Below the pieces are notes generated by a model. That model was not told the DNA's origin and did not search any database. It worked only from the letters and a program-made list of their open reading frames with translations. From the NCBI GenBank assembly GCA_964291635.2, contig OZ219907.1, forward strand, positions 494,383-558,382: a DNA stretch of 64,000 nt. Direction: 5' to 3'. A program made the translations under genes and the position numbers. Below, one piece after another: positions 26,038 through 35,401 of this stretch. Numbering within the stretch: position 1 is the stretch's first letter; each line of letters starts with the position of its first letter. The stretch comes from JAPPHA01 sp964291635 (GTDB lineage: Bacteria; Pseudomonadota; Alphaproteobacteria; Rhodobacterales; Rhodobacteraceae).

Positions 26038-27245
26038 TCAATGATCCATTTGGGCGTTGGAACCTGACGCCGATAGTCAATGCCTCGGGCACCATGACCA
26101 GCATCGGTGCGTCGCGCGTTCCACATGAGGTGCGTGCCCTTGTGGACGGGATATTGGGTGAATTCGTCGGAATGGACGAGTTGCAGTCGCGCGCGGGTTC
26201 GATCATTGCGCGGGCAACCGGTGCCGAGGCGGGTTGCATCACGGCTTGCTCTGCAGCAGCCATGACCCAGACCGTGGCGGCCTGTTTGTCCGGCTTGGAC
26301 CTGGCTCGGATCGAAGCGCTGCCTCTGGTCGCGGGCGAACGCCGCGTACTTCTGGCTTCGGGCCATATGGTGAACTATGGCGCACCCGTCGATCAGGCGA
26401 TCCGTCTTGCAGGGGCAGAGGTCGTGCCTGTCGGCACGGCGGCCGCCTGCGAAACATGGCATTTGCGCGCGGCACTGGAAGAAGGCGCGGTCGCCGCAAT
26501 GTATGTCGTCTCGCACCATACGGTAAGCGAGAACGAACTGCCGATGGATGTCTTCATCGCAATGTGTCGCGAATACGGCGTACCGGTGATCGTGGACATG
26601 GCTTCGGAGTACGATTTGCGTCGTCCTTTCGCGCTTGGTGCTTCCGCAGCAATTTATTCCGGGCACAAGTTTCTCTCGGGCGTCACCAGCGGTATCGTGG
26701 CAGGCACGTCCGACCTTGTTCGGGCCACTTACCTTCAGCATCGAGGAATCGGCCGCACGATGAAAGCGGGCAAGGAAAGCGTTGTCGGTGCCATGGCGGC
26801 GCTGGAGCTTTGGGAGGCCCGCGACCACGCCGCCGCCAAGGCAGCTGAAGAAGTGCGGCTCGAGCTTTGGCTAAAGAAATTGGACGGCGTGCCCGGGCTC
26901 GCATTGGCATGCCACGAGGACTGGACCGGCAATCCGATCTCTCGCGCAAAGATAACTGTCGATCCCGCCGCTGCCGGTTTCAACGCTTGGGAGTTGGTCG
27001 GGCGGCTCGAGGCCCGTACGCCTCGAATCATCGTACGCGACAACCTGGTCGAACGGCAAGAGATTTACCTCGATCCCTGCAACCTGACCGATGACGAGGC
27101 CGCCTTGGTGGCCAGTGCCATCCGTGAAGAAGCGGTGCGTTTCCGCGAAGAAGGCGGCGGTGGCAAGATCAGTTGGAGCGATGTCAAGCGCGCGCGGGAA
27201 CCTTTGGTGCAAGGCTGGAAGGGCATAGGCGATGCGGCGACTTAA
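26034..27245 (+). CDS. SelA-like PLP-dependent enzyme (DgaE / aminotransferase-fold)
   Basis: A 403-residue PLP enzyme of the SelA-like superfamily: IVNASGTMTSIGASRVPHEV at the N-terminus, GAEAGCITACSAAAMTQTVA, VPVIVDMASEYDLRR with the PLP-binding Asp, and AIYSGHKFLSGVTSG with the Schiff-base Lys. Members include D-glucosaminate-6-phosphate ammonia-lyase and other beta-eliminating enzymes acting on amino or hydroxy acids; no substrate can be fixed. The ATG at 26034 overlaps the stop of the broken ATPase gene (ATGA), so translation was coupled. RidA upstream could quench enamine product. Confidence 0.85.
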   Translation: MINDPFGRWNLTPIVNASGTMTSIGASRVPHEVRALVDGILGEFVGMDELQSRAGSIIARATGAEAGCITACSAAAMTQTVAACLSGLDLARIEALPLVAGERRVLLASGHMVNYGAPVDQAIRLAGAEVVPVGTAAACETWHLRAALEEGAVAAMYVVSHHTVSENELPMDVFIAMCREYGVPVIVDMASEYDLRRPFALGASAAIYSGHKFLSGVTSGIVAGTSDLVRATYLQHRGIGRTMKAGKESVVGAMAALELWEARDHAAAKAAEEVRLELWLKKLDGVPGLALACHEDWTGNPISRAKITVDPAAAGFNAWELVGRLEARTPRIIVRDNLVERQEIYLDPCNLTDDEAALVASAIREEAVRFREEGGGGKISWSDVKRAREPLVQGWKGIGDAAT

Positions 27246-27540
27246 CCGCAAACGCATCCTCATGACTGGCCAGTGCGCGGCATCGGCTTCGCCATCACCC
27301 GTGTCCGCCATGCCGAAGGTGCCGAGGTATTCGCCATCGGTCGGAATGGCGTCGCGTGTTCATAAGCCGATTCAGAGATAGGCACCATTAGGGCGGATTG
27401 AAACAATACCTGCTCGACATTGGCCAACCCGAAATCATTGCCGCCGTGCCGCAGACAATCGCGGATTGGCCCGCTCAAGTCGGCTTGGTCAAAAATGCTG
27501 CGATGCTGGATTTCAGCTTAGCAGGGATCGCCACCGTTTA
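27233..27540 (+). pseudogene. Remnant of a short-chain dehydrogenase (SDR)
   Basis: The first piece has RKRILMTG, then in a shifted frame VRGIGFAITRVRHAEGAEVF and AIGRNG, the Rossmann glycine motif and beta2 strand of an SDR. A second piece, LKQYLLDIGQPEIIAAVPQT then IADWPAQVGLVKNAAMLDFSLAGIA, contains the NNA-type motif (here KNAA) of the same family. The C-terminal catalytic Tyr-x3-Lys part is missing. It overlaps the preceding SelA-like gene and was the last gene of that operon. Confidence 0.7.
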
Positions 27541-27685
27541 TCGGAGCCCGTCGCGTCATCCGTGCCGCGCCGCCGCCTTTACGCCAATCCGCGGCGAAGG
27601 TCAGTGCTCCGACACAAGATGAACCGCGCTGCAAGGCGTGACTCACTCTCGAATGAACTCTTCCATGACACCCATGTCGATAGAG

Positions 27686-27721
27686 TTATGCACAGGTTGG
27701 AATCGCGCGACCTGTGGAAAA
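27686..27721. other. Two inverted DnaA-box-like 9-mers
   Basis: TTATGCACA at 27686-27694 (one mismatch to TTATCCACA) and TGTGGAAAA at 27713-27721 (reverse complement TTTTCCACA) face each other, with a seven-base inverted repeat CACAGGT/ACCTGTG inside. They lie just before the IS110 element. This could be an end of a mobile element or chance. Confidence 0.3.
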
Positions 27722-27917
27722 CTTAAACCTGCCGCGCATGCGCAATCCTGTCCTGGGGCCGCGCAGTGGATGCGCAGGGCGGGTCGGACCGATTCCGACT
27801 GGGTTCACAGGAACCGTCCGCAAGCGTGGTCGGCCCGTCCCCCCTTCGTCCCCTCGCGTCCTGAATGGATGCCTGGGTCATGAACCGGATCATCACGAGA
27901 GTAGGAGCGAGAGGACA

Positions 27918-28632
27918 ATGACGATGGTAATCGCAGGTGTGGATGTCAGCAAGGCCGTCCTGGATGTTCATGTGGGCGGCGTCGACAGGACGTTCGCGAA
28001 TGACAGGACGGGCTTCCGTGCCCTCGCCCACGGCGCCGCTCAGCGCGTTCGTCGACGAACTCTCCGACCTCTTGGTCATGCGGGAGCAGCTTGTCGATGC
28101 CCGAACGGCCGTGCAGGGCACCGCACGCGAGGTCACCTGAAGGGAGGCGATTGCGGCCGGCGCCGAGGCCGTGGACGCCATCACGGCGGAGATTGACGCG
28201 CTCGAAGACCGGATCGAGGGCGATCCGGAGCCCCGGAGGATTTTCGAGATCCTGACCTCGATCGCCGGTGTCGGCCCGATCACCGCCGCCGCGTTCATGT
28301 GCTGGATGCCCGAACTGGGGACCCTGGAGAACCGCCAGGCGGCGGCACTCATCGGTGTGGCGCCATATGCGCAGGAGAGCGGCCAGTCCGCCAGGTCCCG
28401 GCATATCCGGGGCGGGCGCCGTCGGCAGCGCGATGTCCTGTACATGGCGGCCTTGACGGCGATGACGTACAACCCGGAGTTGAAGGCCTTGTACGCCAGG
28501 CTGAAGGCTCGGGGGAAACACCACAAGGTGGCGCTCGTCGCGGTCATGCGCAAACTCGTGATCCTCGCCAATGTCCTGCTTCGCAACGACCGAACGTGGA
28601 CGGCTGAACCGACCTCGGCATCAGCCGGATGA
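27918..28632 (+). pseudogene. IS110-family transposase, internally deleted
   Basis: The N-terminus VIAGVDVSKAVLDVHVGG is the DEDD (RuvC-like) start of IS110 transposases. After residue 35 the frame changes and most of the DEDD domain is missing. The C-terminal part carries the Transposase_20 pattern: RRIFEILTSIAGVGPITAAA, ALIGVAPYAQESGQ and YMAALTAMTYNPELKALYARL, closing with MRKLVILANVLLRND. An in-frame TGA at 28138 breaks it again. The element cannot move on its own. The 200 bases upstream would be its guide (bridge) RNA region if the IS110 model applies. Confidence 0.85.
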
Positions 28633-29086
28633 GGCGGTCAAGAGGGGGTCGACGAACACCTGTTCCGGGCCGGGCTGCGCCGGCTCAATCGCAGGGACGT
28701 GCACAGGATGGAGCCTCGGGCTGTCGCCAACGGGGCCGATTCGCGCTGTGGAAATCCCGGGGAAAAGTCCGGAAAACAGCACAATATCTGCCTTTCGACC
28801 TCAAAAAGACAGTTGACTCCGCATGGATGCTCACTGCGTCAGATGTCAGGAAATTACGCCATACGTGAACCACTTCCGCGAACGGCAGCGCAGTTGTTTC
28901 TCGGAACCCGGCAGTGTAAACTGGGCCGGCCGGAGTTGGCCTGCGAAATGCCGCTGGCTCCGGCACTATTTTCAGGACGCAGGATACTGCGGTCCCAGGT
29001 GTCCGGTTGCGAGGTTCCAACTATTCTCCCGGCCGTTCATTTGTGGAACGTGGTTATTCCTTCGGAAAAAAAATCGGGAGGTTAGT
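28633..29086. other. Intergenic region after IS110, leader of the ABC importer operon
   Basis: About 450 bases without a supported gene; an open frame runs through it into the next gene but shows no protein-like pattern. It probably holds the right end of the IS110 element and the promoter of the binding-protein operon. The ribosome site GGGAGG is at 29076. Confidence 0.5.
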
Positions 29087-30694
29087 ATGTCCAAGTACAA
29101 TTTCGTCGCCAGTCCAATAACGATCGTCGCAGCCGCATGCATGATCGCGTTTTCGAATCTCGCCCTTCACGCGGAACCGGACCGGGGGACCCTGGTCGTT
29201 GCGGTCAACCAGGAGCCGCAGGATCTTGCCGCGCAAGGTGCCTACAAGGAAATCAATGCTCCCGGGCTCCGGAATGTGCTGGAAACGCTCATTGCGGTTG
29301 ATCCGGTCTCCGGAGAGTTCATTCCGGTTCTGGCAACGGCCTGGGAAAGGGTCGATGGAAGCACGCTCCGGTTCACGCTCCGGGATGGCGTGACGTTTCA
29401 CGACGGGACTGCCATGACCGCCGAAGCGGTCGCCGAATCCGTGAGCTGGGTGTGGAGCACGGAGAACGCATTCACGATCCAGGAGTACGCCGGTCCTGGT
29501 GAAATCTCCGCTGTCGCGATCGATGACGCAACCGTGGAAGTCAGATCAAGCGAACAGGATCCCCTGCTCGAATTCCGTATGTCGCTGAACGGAATCTCGT
29601 CGCCAACACAATTGGCGGAGAATCCCGCGAGGCATTTCGATACGCCAGTCGGAACGGGGCCATACAAGTTCGTGGAGTGGAAACACGGCCAGTACTGGTC
29701 CGCAACCTACAACCCGGATTGGTGGGGATTGAACGCCAGTGATGCCTACGGCACCTCGAAGCCGGCCTTTTCGGACCTGAAGTTCGTCTTCCGGTCGGAA
29801 GACGCCGCGCGGGTTGCAATGGTCGAGAGCGGCGAAGCTCAACTCGCCATGTTCCCGTCCGCTGATGACTGCGCGCGTGCGGCTGAAGCCGAGAGTTACA
29901 ATTGCGTGACAGGACCGTCGACAACCTATCTTTACGGTCGACTCGACCATTCGCTGCATGCCGACGAACGATTGTCGGATCCAAGAATTCGCGAAGCAGT
30001 TTTCTCGGCGATCGATATCGCGGGCATCGTCGACCTTTACGGCATGGCGTCAGTGCCCCAGGGCCAGCTCGGCGCAAAGGGTACGATCGGATTCAACGAC
30101 GCGGTCAGCCCGTATGCCTATGATCTTGACCACGCAATGTCGTTGCTGGACCAGGCCAGGGCTGACGGCGTCGATGTTGACGGGCTTGAAATCGAAATCG
30201 TGGGACGTGATACGACGCCCCGTATCAAACCGATCGTCGAGGCCCTGGGGGCCATGCTTGGCATGGCCGGCATTGGCACCGACATCAGGGTGCAGACTCC
30301 GGCGGAGTTCAACCCGCGGGTTCGCATCACCGGTTATTCGAATGAGCCCGGACGCCAAATGATGCAGGTTCACGTCAAGCAGAATCCATCCGGAGATTAC
30401 GGTCTGTTGCTGTTGTCGAACTATGCCTGTCCGAACATCGATGATCCGACAGGTCCGTCGCGATCCTCAGTGTATTGCGACGGTGAATTCGACGCCAGCC
30501 TGTTCGAGGCCTTGGCAAGTTTCGGGGAGGAGCGGGGTGAACGAATGCGGGAACTGGTTCAGTATGTCCACGACCGGCACCTGATCGTCCCGCTTGCGTT
30601 GCTGGATCGAGGCCACCTCGTGGAAGCCGGGTTGGAATTCACCTTCGGAACGGATCACAGGATCCAGGCGGTATACGTCAAGCCGGCCTCATGA
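29087..30694 (+). CDS. ABC transporter substrate-binding protein, family 5 (peptide/nickel type)
   Basis: A 535-residue periplasmic protein. A signal peptide (about residues 1-33, ending NLALHA) precedes ETLIAVDPVSGEFIPVLATA, WERVDGSTLRFTLRDGVTFHDG and the GTGPYKFVEWKHGQYW segment that mark solute-binding family 5. These bind dipeptides, oligopeptides, nickel chelates, glutathione or opines; the ligand here is unknown. The ATG at 29087 has GGGAGG six bases upstream; the open frame to 28823 is not coding. It is the first gene of a four-gene operon with two permeases and a double ATPase. Confidence 0.9.
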   Translation: MSKYNFVASPITIVAAACMIAFSNLALHAEPDRGTLVVAVNQEPQDLAAQGAYKEINAPGLRNVLETLIAVDPVSGEFIPVLATAWERVDGSTLRFTLRDGVTFHDGTAMTAEAVAESVSWVWSTENAFTIQEYAGPGEISAVAIDDATVEVRSSEQDPLLEFRMSLNGISSPTQLAENPARHFDTPVGTGPYKFVEWKHGQYWSATYNPDWWGLNASDAYGTSKPAFSDLKFVFRSEDAARVAMVESGEAQLAMFPSADDCARAAEAESYNCVTGPSTTYLYGRLDHSLHADERLSDPRIREAVFSAIDIAGIVDLYGMASVPQGQLGAKGTIGFNDAVSPYAYDLDHAMSLLDQARADGVDVDGLEIEIVGRDTTPRIKPIVEALGAMLGMAGIGTDIRVQTPAEFNPRVRITGYSNEPGRQMMQVHVKQNPSGDYGLLLLSNYACPNIDDPTGPSRSSVYCDGEFDASLFEALASFGEERGERMRELVQYVHDRHLIVPLALLDRGHLVEAGLEFTFGTDHRIQAVYVKPAS

Positions 30695-30771
30695 ATACCC
30701 GTGCGGGCGGCTCCGGGATTCTTCCCCGGGGCCGTCAGCTTTTCCGCCAGGAGAACTGAAGCTCGTCCTGG

Positions 30772-31734
30772 ATGGTGTATTTCGTCACACGAATAGCGAA
30801 TTCGTTTCTGCTTCTGCTGCTGACGGTCAGCTTTGTGTTCCTGGCCGGGCGATTGATCGGAGATCCGGCCCTGAACATGCTGGGGCCGGGAGCCAGCGAC
30901 CTTGCGCTGGAAAAGTTGCGGCGGGCAGCGGGGCTGAACGATCCCCTCTGGCAGCAGTACTTGCGCTACATTGGCAACCTGATCCAGGGCGATTTCGGAG
31001 TCAGTTACCGTTTCGGGTTTTCGGTCCTGCCGTCGGAGGACCTTGATGCAATCGGCCAACCGGTCGTTACGATCGTATTTGAGCGACTACCCGCAACCTT
31101 TCTGCTCGCGGCAGTCGCCATGGGGCTGGCGGTCCCCCTGGGCGTGCTGATGGGGGTCGCTGCCGCGGCGAATCCGCTCTCCGCCATCGACAGGCTGGTT
31201 TCCGCGGTCGCCCTTGCGGGTGTTTCGATCGTGCAGTTTTGGCTGGGCTTGATGCTGATCGTCCTGTTTGCCGTTCAACTCGGCTGGCTGCCGACCGGTG
31301 GATACGGAGGCGCGAGCCACGTCATTCTCCCGGCGCTCACGCTCGCGGCGCGGCCGATCGGCAGGATCGCACAGATTTCCAGGAGCGCCATGCTGGACGA
31401 GTTGTCGAAGCCCTACGTCGTAACCGCGAGGGCAAAAGGGTTGAACGAAAGCAGGATCGTGTTCCTGCATGCTCTCAGGAACGCTGCCGTGCCTATCATC
31501 ACGATGATCGGGGATGAGCTGTCTGCCCTGCTAACGGGTGCAATTCTCGTCGAGAAGATCTTTGCGTGGCCCGGGATCGGATTACTGATCATCGATTCCC
31601 TGACCCGCAGTGACCTTCCCCTGATCCAGGCCTCGATCGCGGTTGTGGCCGCGCTGGTCGTCGTGGTCAATCTCCTGGTTGACCTTGCATATCGCGTGGT
31701 CAACCCGCGAATTCGTCTCGGAAAACGGGCCTGA
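30772..31734 (+). CDS. ABC transporter permease, DppB type
   Basis: A 320-residue inner-membrane permease with a membrane helix at residues 7-30, LRYIGNLIQGDFGVSYRFG, and the EAA coupling loop in DELSKPYVVTARAKGLNESR, followed by GDELSALLTGAILVEKIFAW. It forms the channel for the family 5 importer with the next gene. The start is ATG 30772; AGGAG lies about 17 bases upstream, which is wide. It follows the binding-protein gene by 77 bases. Confidence 0.9.
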   Translation: MVYFVTRIANSFLLLLLTVSFVFLAGRLIGDPALNMLGPGASDLALEKLRRAAGLNDPLWQQYLRYIGNLIQGDFGVSYRFGFSVLPSEDLDAIGQPVVTIVFERLPATFLLAAVAMGLAVPLGVLMGVAAAANPLSAIDRLVSAVALAGVSIVQFWLGLMLIVLFAVQLGWLPTGGYGGASHVILPALTLAARPIGRIAQISRSAMLDELSKPYVVTARAKGLNESRIVFLHALRNAAVPIITMIGDELSALLTGAILVEKIFAWPGIGLLIIDSLTRSDLPLIQASIAVVAALVVVVNLLVDLAYRVVNPRIRLGKRA

Positions 31735-31738
31735 AGTC

Positions 31739-32668
31739 TTGGCGACCGGCTTCAGGATTCAAGACGGCGGAACGACTGGTCCGCAGGAGACCCGAGCCTC
31801 CTTCACGAACTACGCATGGTCGATCGTGAAAGATCGGATAACTCTGGCGGCAGTCGTCTTTCTGGCACTGCTCTGTGTATTCACTGTCGGCGCGGAAATC
31901 CTGGCACCTTACCCGCCGACCGGTCTGAACCTTTCCGACAGAATGCTGCCGCCCGGTGCGACCGGGACAAAGGGATCGTTCTATGTGCTCGGCACCGATG
32001 AACTGGGCCGCGACCTGTTTTCCAGGTTGATCTACGGTGCCCGCGTCTCCGTTTCGGTCGGTGTCCTTGGCGCCGTGGTTTCATGCGTGCTCGGCGTTGT
32101 CGCCGGGCTGACGGCAGGCTATTTCGGCGGACTGTACGAAGACATCATCATGCGTCTCGTTGATGGGATGCTGTCATTGCCATCCTTGCTCGTGGCCCTG
32201 TTCGTGCTGTTCGTGATCGGTGGAGGCTACGTCAATCTAATTCTCGTTTTTTCAGTGCTCCACTGGATGGTATTCTGTCGCCTGTCCCGGGGACTGGCGC
32301 TTGATGCCCGAACGGCGACCTATGTTCAGGCGGCCCGGACGCTCGGTGCGTCCCGAATACGGATCGTATTCCGGCATATCCTGCCCAATGTCATGGCGCC
32401 GATCATCGTTCTTTTCACCCTGGAAATCGCGATTCTCATCCTCTCCGAGGCGTCGCTCAGCTTTCTTGGTTTCGGCGTTCAGCCACCGGACCCTTCCTGG
32501 GGCCTCATGATCGCGGATGGCCGGGAGCACATCCGTTCCGCGTGGTGGCTGGTGACATTTCCAGGCCTGGCGATTTTTCTGACGGCCTTGAGTCTGAACC
32601 TCGTCGCAAACTGGGTTCGGGCCGTGACCGACCCGGTTCAACGCTGGCGCTGGCTCGTCGGAACCTGA
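31739..32668 (+). CDS. ABC transporter permease, DppC type
   Basis: A permease of about 309 residues with the DppC N-terminal OppC_N helix (ITLAAVVFLALLCVFTVGAE), the LGTDELGRDLFSRLIYGARV motif, VDGMLSLPSLLVALFVLF, and the EAA loop in ATYVQAARTLGASRIRIVFR, then SEASLSFLGFGVQPPDPSWG. It pairs with the preceding permease, whose stop is four bases before the proposed TTG start at 31739. The start is uncertain because the open frame reaches back into the upstream gene. Confidence 0.88.
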   Translation: MATGFRIQDGGTTGPQETRASFTNYAWSIVKDRITLAAVVFLALLCVFTVGAEILAPYPPTGLNLSDRMLPPGATGTKGSFYVLGTDELGRDLFSRLIYGARVSVSVGVLGAVVSCVLGVVAGLTAGYFGGLYEDIIMRLVDGMLSLPSLLVALFVLFVIGGGYVNLILVFSVLHWMVFCRLSRGLALDARTATYVQAARTLGASRIRIVFRHILPNVMAPIIVLFTLEIAILILSEASLSFLGFGVQPPDPSWGLMIADGREHIRSAWWLVTFPGLAIFLTALSLNLVANWVRAVTDPVQRWRWLVGT

Positions 32669-32680
32669 AACAGGACGGCC

Positions 32681-34492
32681 ATGGATCCACTCGCTTCAAT
32701 TGATGGATTGCGCGTCGAGTTCCCGGCACTCGGCGGAACAGTGATCGCGGTTCGTCACGTCGACCTGCAGATCTTTCCTGGCGAGATATTGTGCATCGTG
32801 GGCGAGTCCGGAAGCGGAAAGTCCGTGACATCGAACGCGTTGATGCAGTTGACCCGGTTTTCAGGCGGACTTGTAACCAATGGCAACCTGAACTTCGTTC
32901 GCCGTTCCGGCGACAAACTGGACCTGCGCTCCGCGAACGAGCGGCAGATGCGGCGAATTCGCGGCAACGAAATCGGTATGGTTTTCCAGGAACCGATGGC
33001 TGCACTGAACCCGTCCTATTCTGTCGGCTGGCAGTTGTCTGAAGGCCTGATGAAGCACCGGGGGTTGTCGCGGCAGGAAGCGTGGGATCGATCGCTGGAT
33101 CTGCTCGTCAGCGTACGGATTCCGGATCCGGAACGCAGACTGAGACAATTCCCGTACGAACTCTCGGGCGGAATGTGTCAACGGGTTGTCATCGCGATGG
33201 CCTTGGCCTGTGAACCACGTCTGCTCATCGCCGATGAACCGACAACGGCTCTTGATGTCACCGTTCAGGCCGAGATTCTGGCATTGATCAGGCGATTGTG
33301 CAGCGAAACGGGGGCGGCCGTGCTCCTGATTACCCATGACATGGCGGTCGTTGCGCAGATGGCCGATCGGGTTGCCGTCATGCGCGAGGGCGAACTGGTT
33401 GAGGCCGGATCCGTCCATCAGGTCATCCTGCGACCAAGGCATGCCTACACGCGCACGCTTTTGGCGGCGGTGCCGAAGATTGGTGAAATGGCTGGCAAGC
33501 CGTCACCGGCATGGATCGGGACTTCCGGCAATGTGGACCGGAACGGAGCAACACCTTGTGCAGGCGGGGAACACATTCTCGACGTCAGGAATCTCGTCAG
33601 GCGATTTCCCGTGCACGGCGGCCTGTTCAGACGTACGATCGCGAATGTTCACGCGGTCGAAGACGTGTCGTTTCGCGTGGGCGAGAGGGAGACGCTGGCA
33701 ATGGTAGGCGAGTCCGGCAGCGGCAAGTCCACGGTCGGGCGTTGCATTCTGCGGCTGGAAGAACCGGATGCCGGCGAAATTCGGTTTCGCGGACGGGACC
33801 TTCTGTCATTGCCGCGACGGGAAATGCGAGACCGGTTCCGCGACATTCAAATGGTTTTTCAGGATCCGTACGGTTCGTTGAACCCGCAGATGCACGTGCT
33901 CGACCAGATTGCCGAACCAATTCGCAACTTTGGCCTCGACAGGGGCAGCGCGCTCGAGGATCGCGTTGCTGACCTGCTGGACCGCGTCAAGATGCCGCGC
34001 CAGTTCCTCCGGCGATATCCGAACGAACTCTCGGGCGGCCAGCGTCAACGGGTGGCAATTGCGCGTGCACTGGCAGTGAATCCGGAGTTCATCGTTGCCG
34101 ACGAGGCTGTGTCCTCGCTGGACGCATCAATCCGGGCGCAGGTTCTGGATCTTATGATGGACCTTCAATCCGACCTGGGATTGTCGTATCTGTTCATCAG
34201 TCATGACATGGCGGTCGTCGAGCGCATTTCCCACTTCGTCGCCGTCATGTTTCAGGGGCGAATCGTTGAAATGGGGCGGCGCAGTGACATTTTTGAACGT
34301 CCTCACCATCGTTATACCAGGTCCCTGCTCGCCGCGGTTCCGAAGATGGATCCGGCTGCCCGGATTTCGAGCAACGAAACCGATGCAAGACCGCTCCACA
34401 CCCCGATCCGTGCTGCAGGCCACGACCCCGGCCCCAGCCGCTACGACGAAATCGCACCCGGACATTTTCTGTTGAGAGACGGAGTCCTGTGA
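32681..34492 (+). CDS. Fused double ABC ATPase (DppD-DppF type)
   Basis: A 603-residue protein with two ATPase domains in one chain. Domain 1: Walker A GESGSGKSV near residue 45, signature LSGGMCQRVVIAMAL, Walker B LIADEPTTALD. Domain 2: GESGSGKSTVGRC near 345, signature LSGGQRQRVAIARAL, FIVADEAVSSLD. The oligopeptide C-terminal tail (RHAYTRTLLAAVP, HRYTRSLLAAVP) follows each. It powers the importer encoded just upstream, as in YejF/GsiA-like systems where both subunits are fused. The Walker B glutamate of domain 2 is followed by Ala (DEAVSSLD) instead of Pro, a common variant. Confidence 0.92.
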   Translation: MDPLASIDGLRVEFPALGGTVIAVRHVDLQIFPGEILCIVGESGSGKSVTSNALMQLTRFSGGLVTNGNLNFVRRSGDKLDLRSANERQMRRIRGNEIGMVFQEPMAALNPSYSVGWQLSEGLMKHRGLSRQEAWDRSLDLLVSVRIPDPERRLRQFPYELSGGMCQRVVIAMALACEPRLLIADEPTTALDVTVQAEILALIRRLCSETGAAVLLITHDMAVVAQMADRVAVMREGELVEAGSVHQVILRPRHAYTRTLLAAVPKIGEMAGKPSPAWIGTSGNVDRNGATPCAGGEHILDVRNLVRRFPVHGGLFRRTIANVHAVEDVSFRVGERETLAMVGESGSGKSTVGRCILRLEEPDAGEIRFRGRDLLSLPRREMRDRFRDIQMVFQDPYGSLNPQMHVLDQIAEPIRNFGLDRGSALEDRVADLLDRVKMPRQFLRRYPNELSGGQRQRVAIARALAVNPEFIVADEAVSSLDASIRAQVLDLMMDLQSDLGLSYLFISHDMAVVERISHFVAVMFQGRIVEMGRRSDIFERPHHRYTRSLLAAVPKMDPAARISSNETDARPLHTPIRAAGHDPGPSRYDEIAPGHFLLRDGVL

Positions 34493-34616
34493 GTCGGCAG
34501 ACCTTGGGGTTCACCCGTTCCCGAGTCCCGTGCCCGATGCGGGGAATCCCGCCAGGCAGGCATGGATAACAGATTGTCATGCGGGCACGAAGTCTTGCGC
34601 TGGAGGTTTGCTGATC

Positions 34617-35372
34617 GTGATTTTGGAGGGCATCGGCGACCGGGGAAGAGCGATTGGCTGGGCCCTGTTTTTTTCCGGCATCATGTTGGCGTGGTGGATC
34701 ATGTTCACCATGGCCGGAATGTCGGGACTGAATGTATTCGGGGAGGCCGTCAGTGCGAACATGATGCCCATGCAAGGAGTTCACGTGCTGTTTCCGATGT
34801 GGGCGATCATGATGTTGGCCATGATGGGGCCGACGCTGGCGCCGGTCCTCGTTTCCTTCGAGGGCCTGATCAACTCCGGATATGCGAACCGCGCCGGATG
34901 GATGGGCCTGATCGTGGGATATGCTCTCGCCTGGTTCGGTTTCGCAGGTACGATGGCGCTGGTTCAGACAGCTCTCTTTCTGCTTGAGCTGATAGACCTG
35001 CTCGGAGCGGCGACGGTTCGGTGGCTTCAGGCAGCCATTCTATTCGCCGTCGGAGGCTACCAGTTTACGCGGGCAAAGGAAGTCTGCCAGGGAATCTGCT
35101 TGTCTCCCACCTTGTATTTCCTGGGGCGCTGGCGGCCGGGGTTCCGGGGCGGTTTGCGCATGGGAATGGGATTCGGGGCGTATTGTGTCGCATGCTGTTG
35201 GGGATTCATGATGCTCGGTTTTGTTGGCGGAACCATGAACCTCTCGTGGATGGGACTTGCAACTGCCGTCATGATCCTCGAAAAGCTGCCGGAAGTCGCG
35301 GCCTTCGTGACGAGACCCCTGGGCATAATTCTAATGGTTTTCGGTTTGTTGCTAGCGGGAGGAATCCTTTGA
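34617..35372 (+). CDS. DUF2182 multi-helix membrane protein
   Basis: About 251 residues with six or seven membrane helices, rich in methionine (ANMMPMQGVHVLFPMWAIMM, then MLAMMGPTLAPVLVS). The W-x-x-M-x-x-A-M-M-x-P pattern and the C-terminal CQGICLSP, RMGMGFGAYCVACCWGFMM mark DUF2182, described as a predicted metal-binding integral membrane protein. The GTG at 34617 has GGAGG ten bases upstream. It is immediately followed by a DUF1326 gene, its usual partner. The Met/Cys-rich helices suggest metal (perhaps copper) handling, but this is inference. Confidence 0.82.
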   Translation: MILEGIGDRGRAIGWALFFSGIMLAWWIMFTMAGMSGLNVFGEAVSANMMPMQGVHVLFPMWAIMMLAMMGPTLAPVLVSFEGLINSGYANRAGWMGLIVGYALAWFGFAGTMALVQTALFLLELIDLLGAATVRWLQAAILFAVGGYQFTRAKEVCQGICLSPTLYFLGRWRPGFRGGLRMGMGFGAYCVACCWGFMMLGFVGGTMNLSWMGLATAVMILEKLPEVAAFVTRPLGIILMVFGLLLAGGIL

Positions 35373-35401
35373 CGCGAACGGCGGGGGCGAGGGAGAAATC
35401 G

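Noticed and set aside
22342..28632. Genomic island integrated at tRNA-Leu
   Set aside because: No integrase gene and no repeat of the tRNA 3' end were found in the following 6 kb, so site-specific integration cannot be supported.
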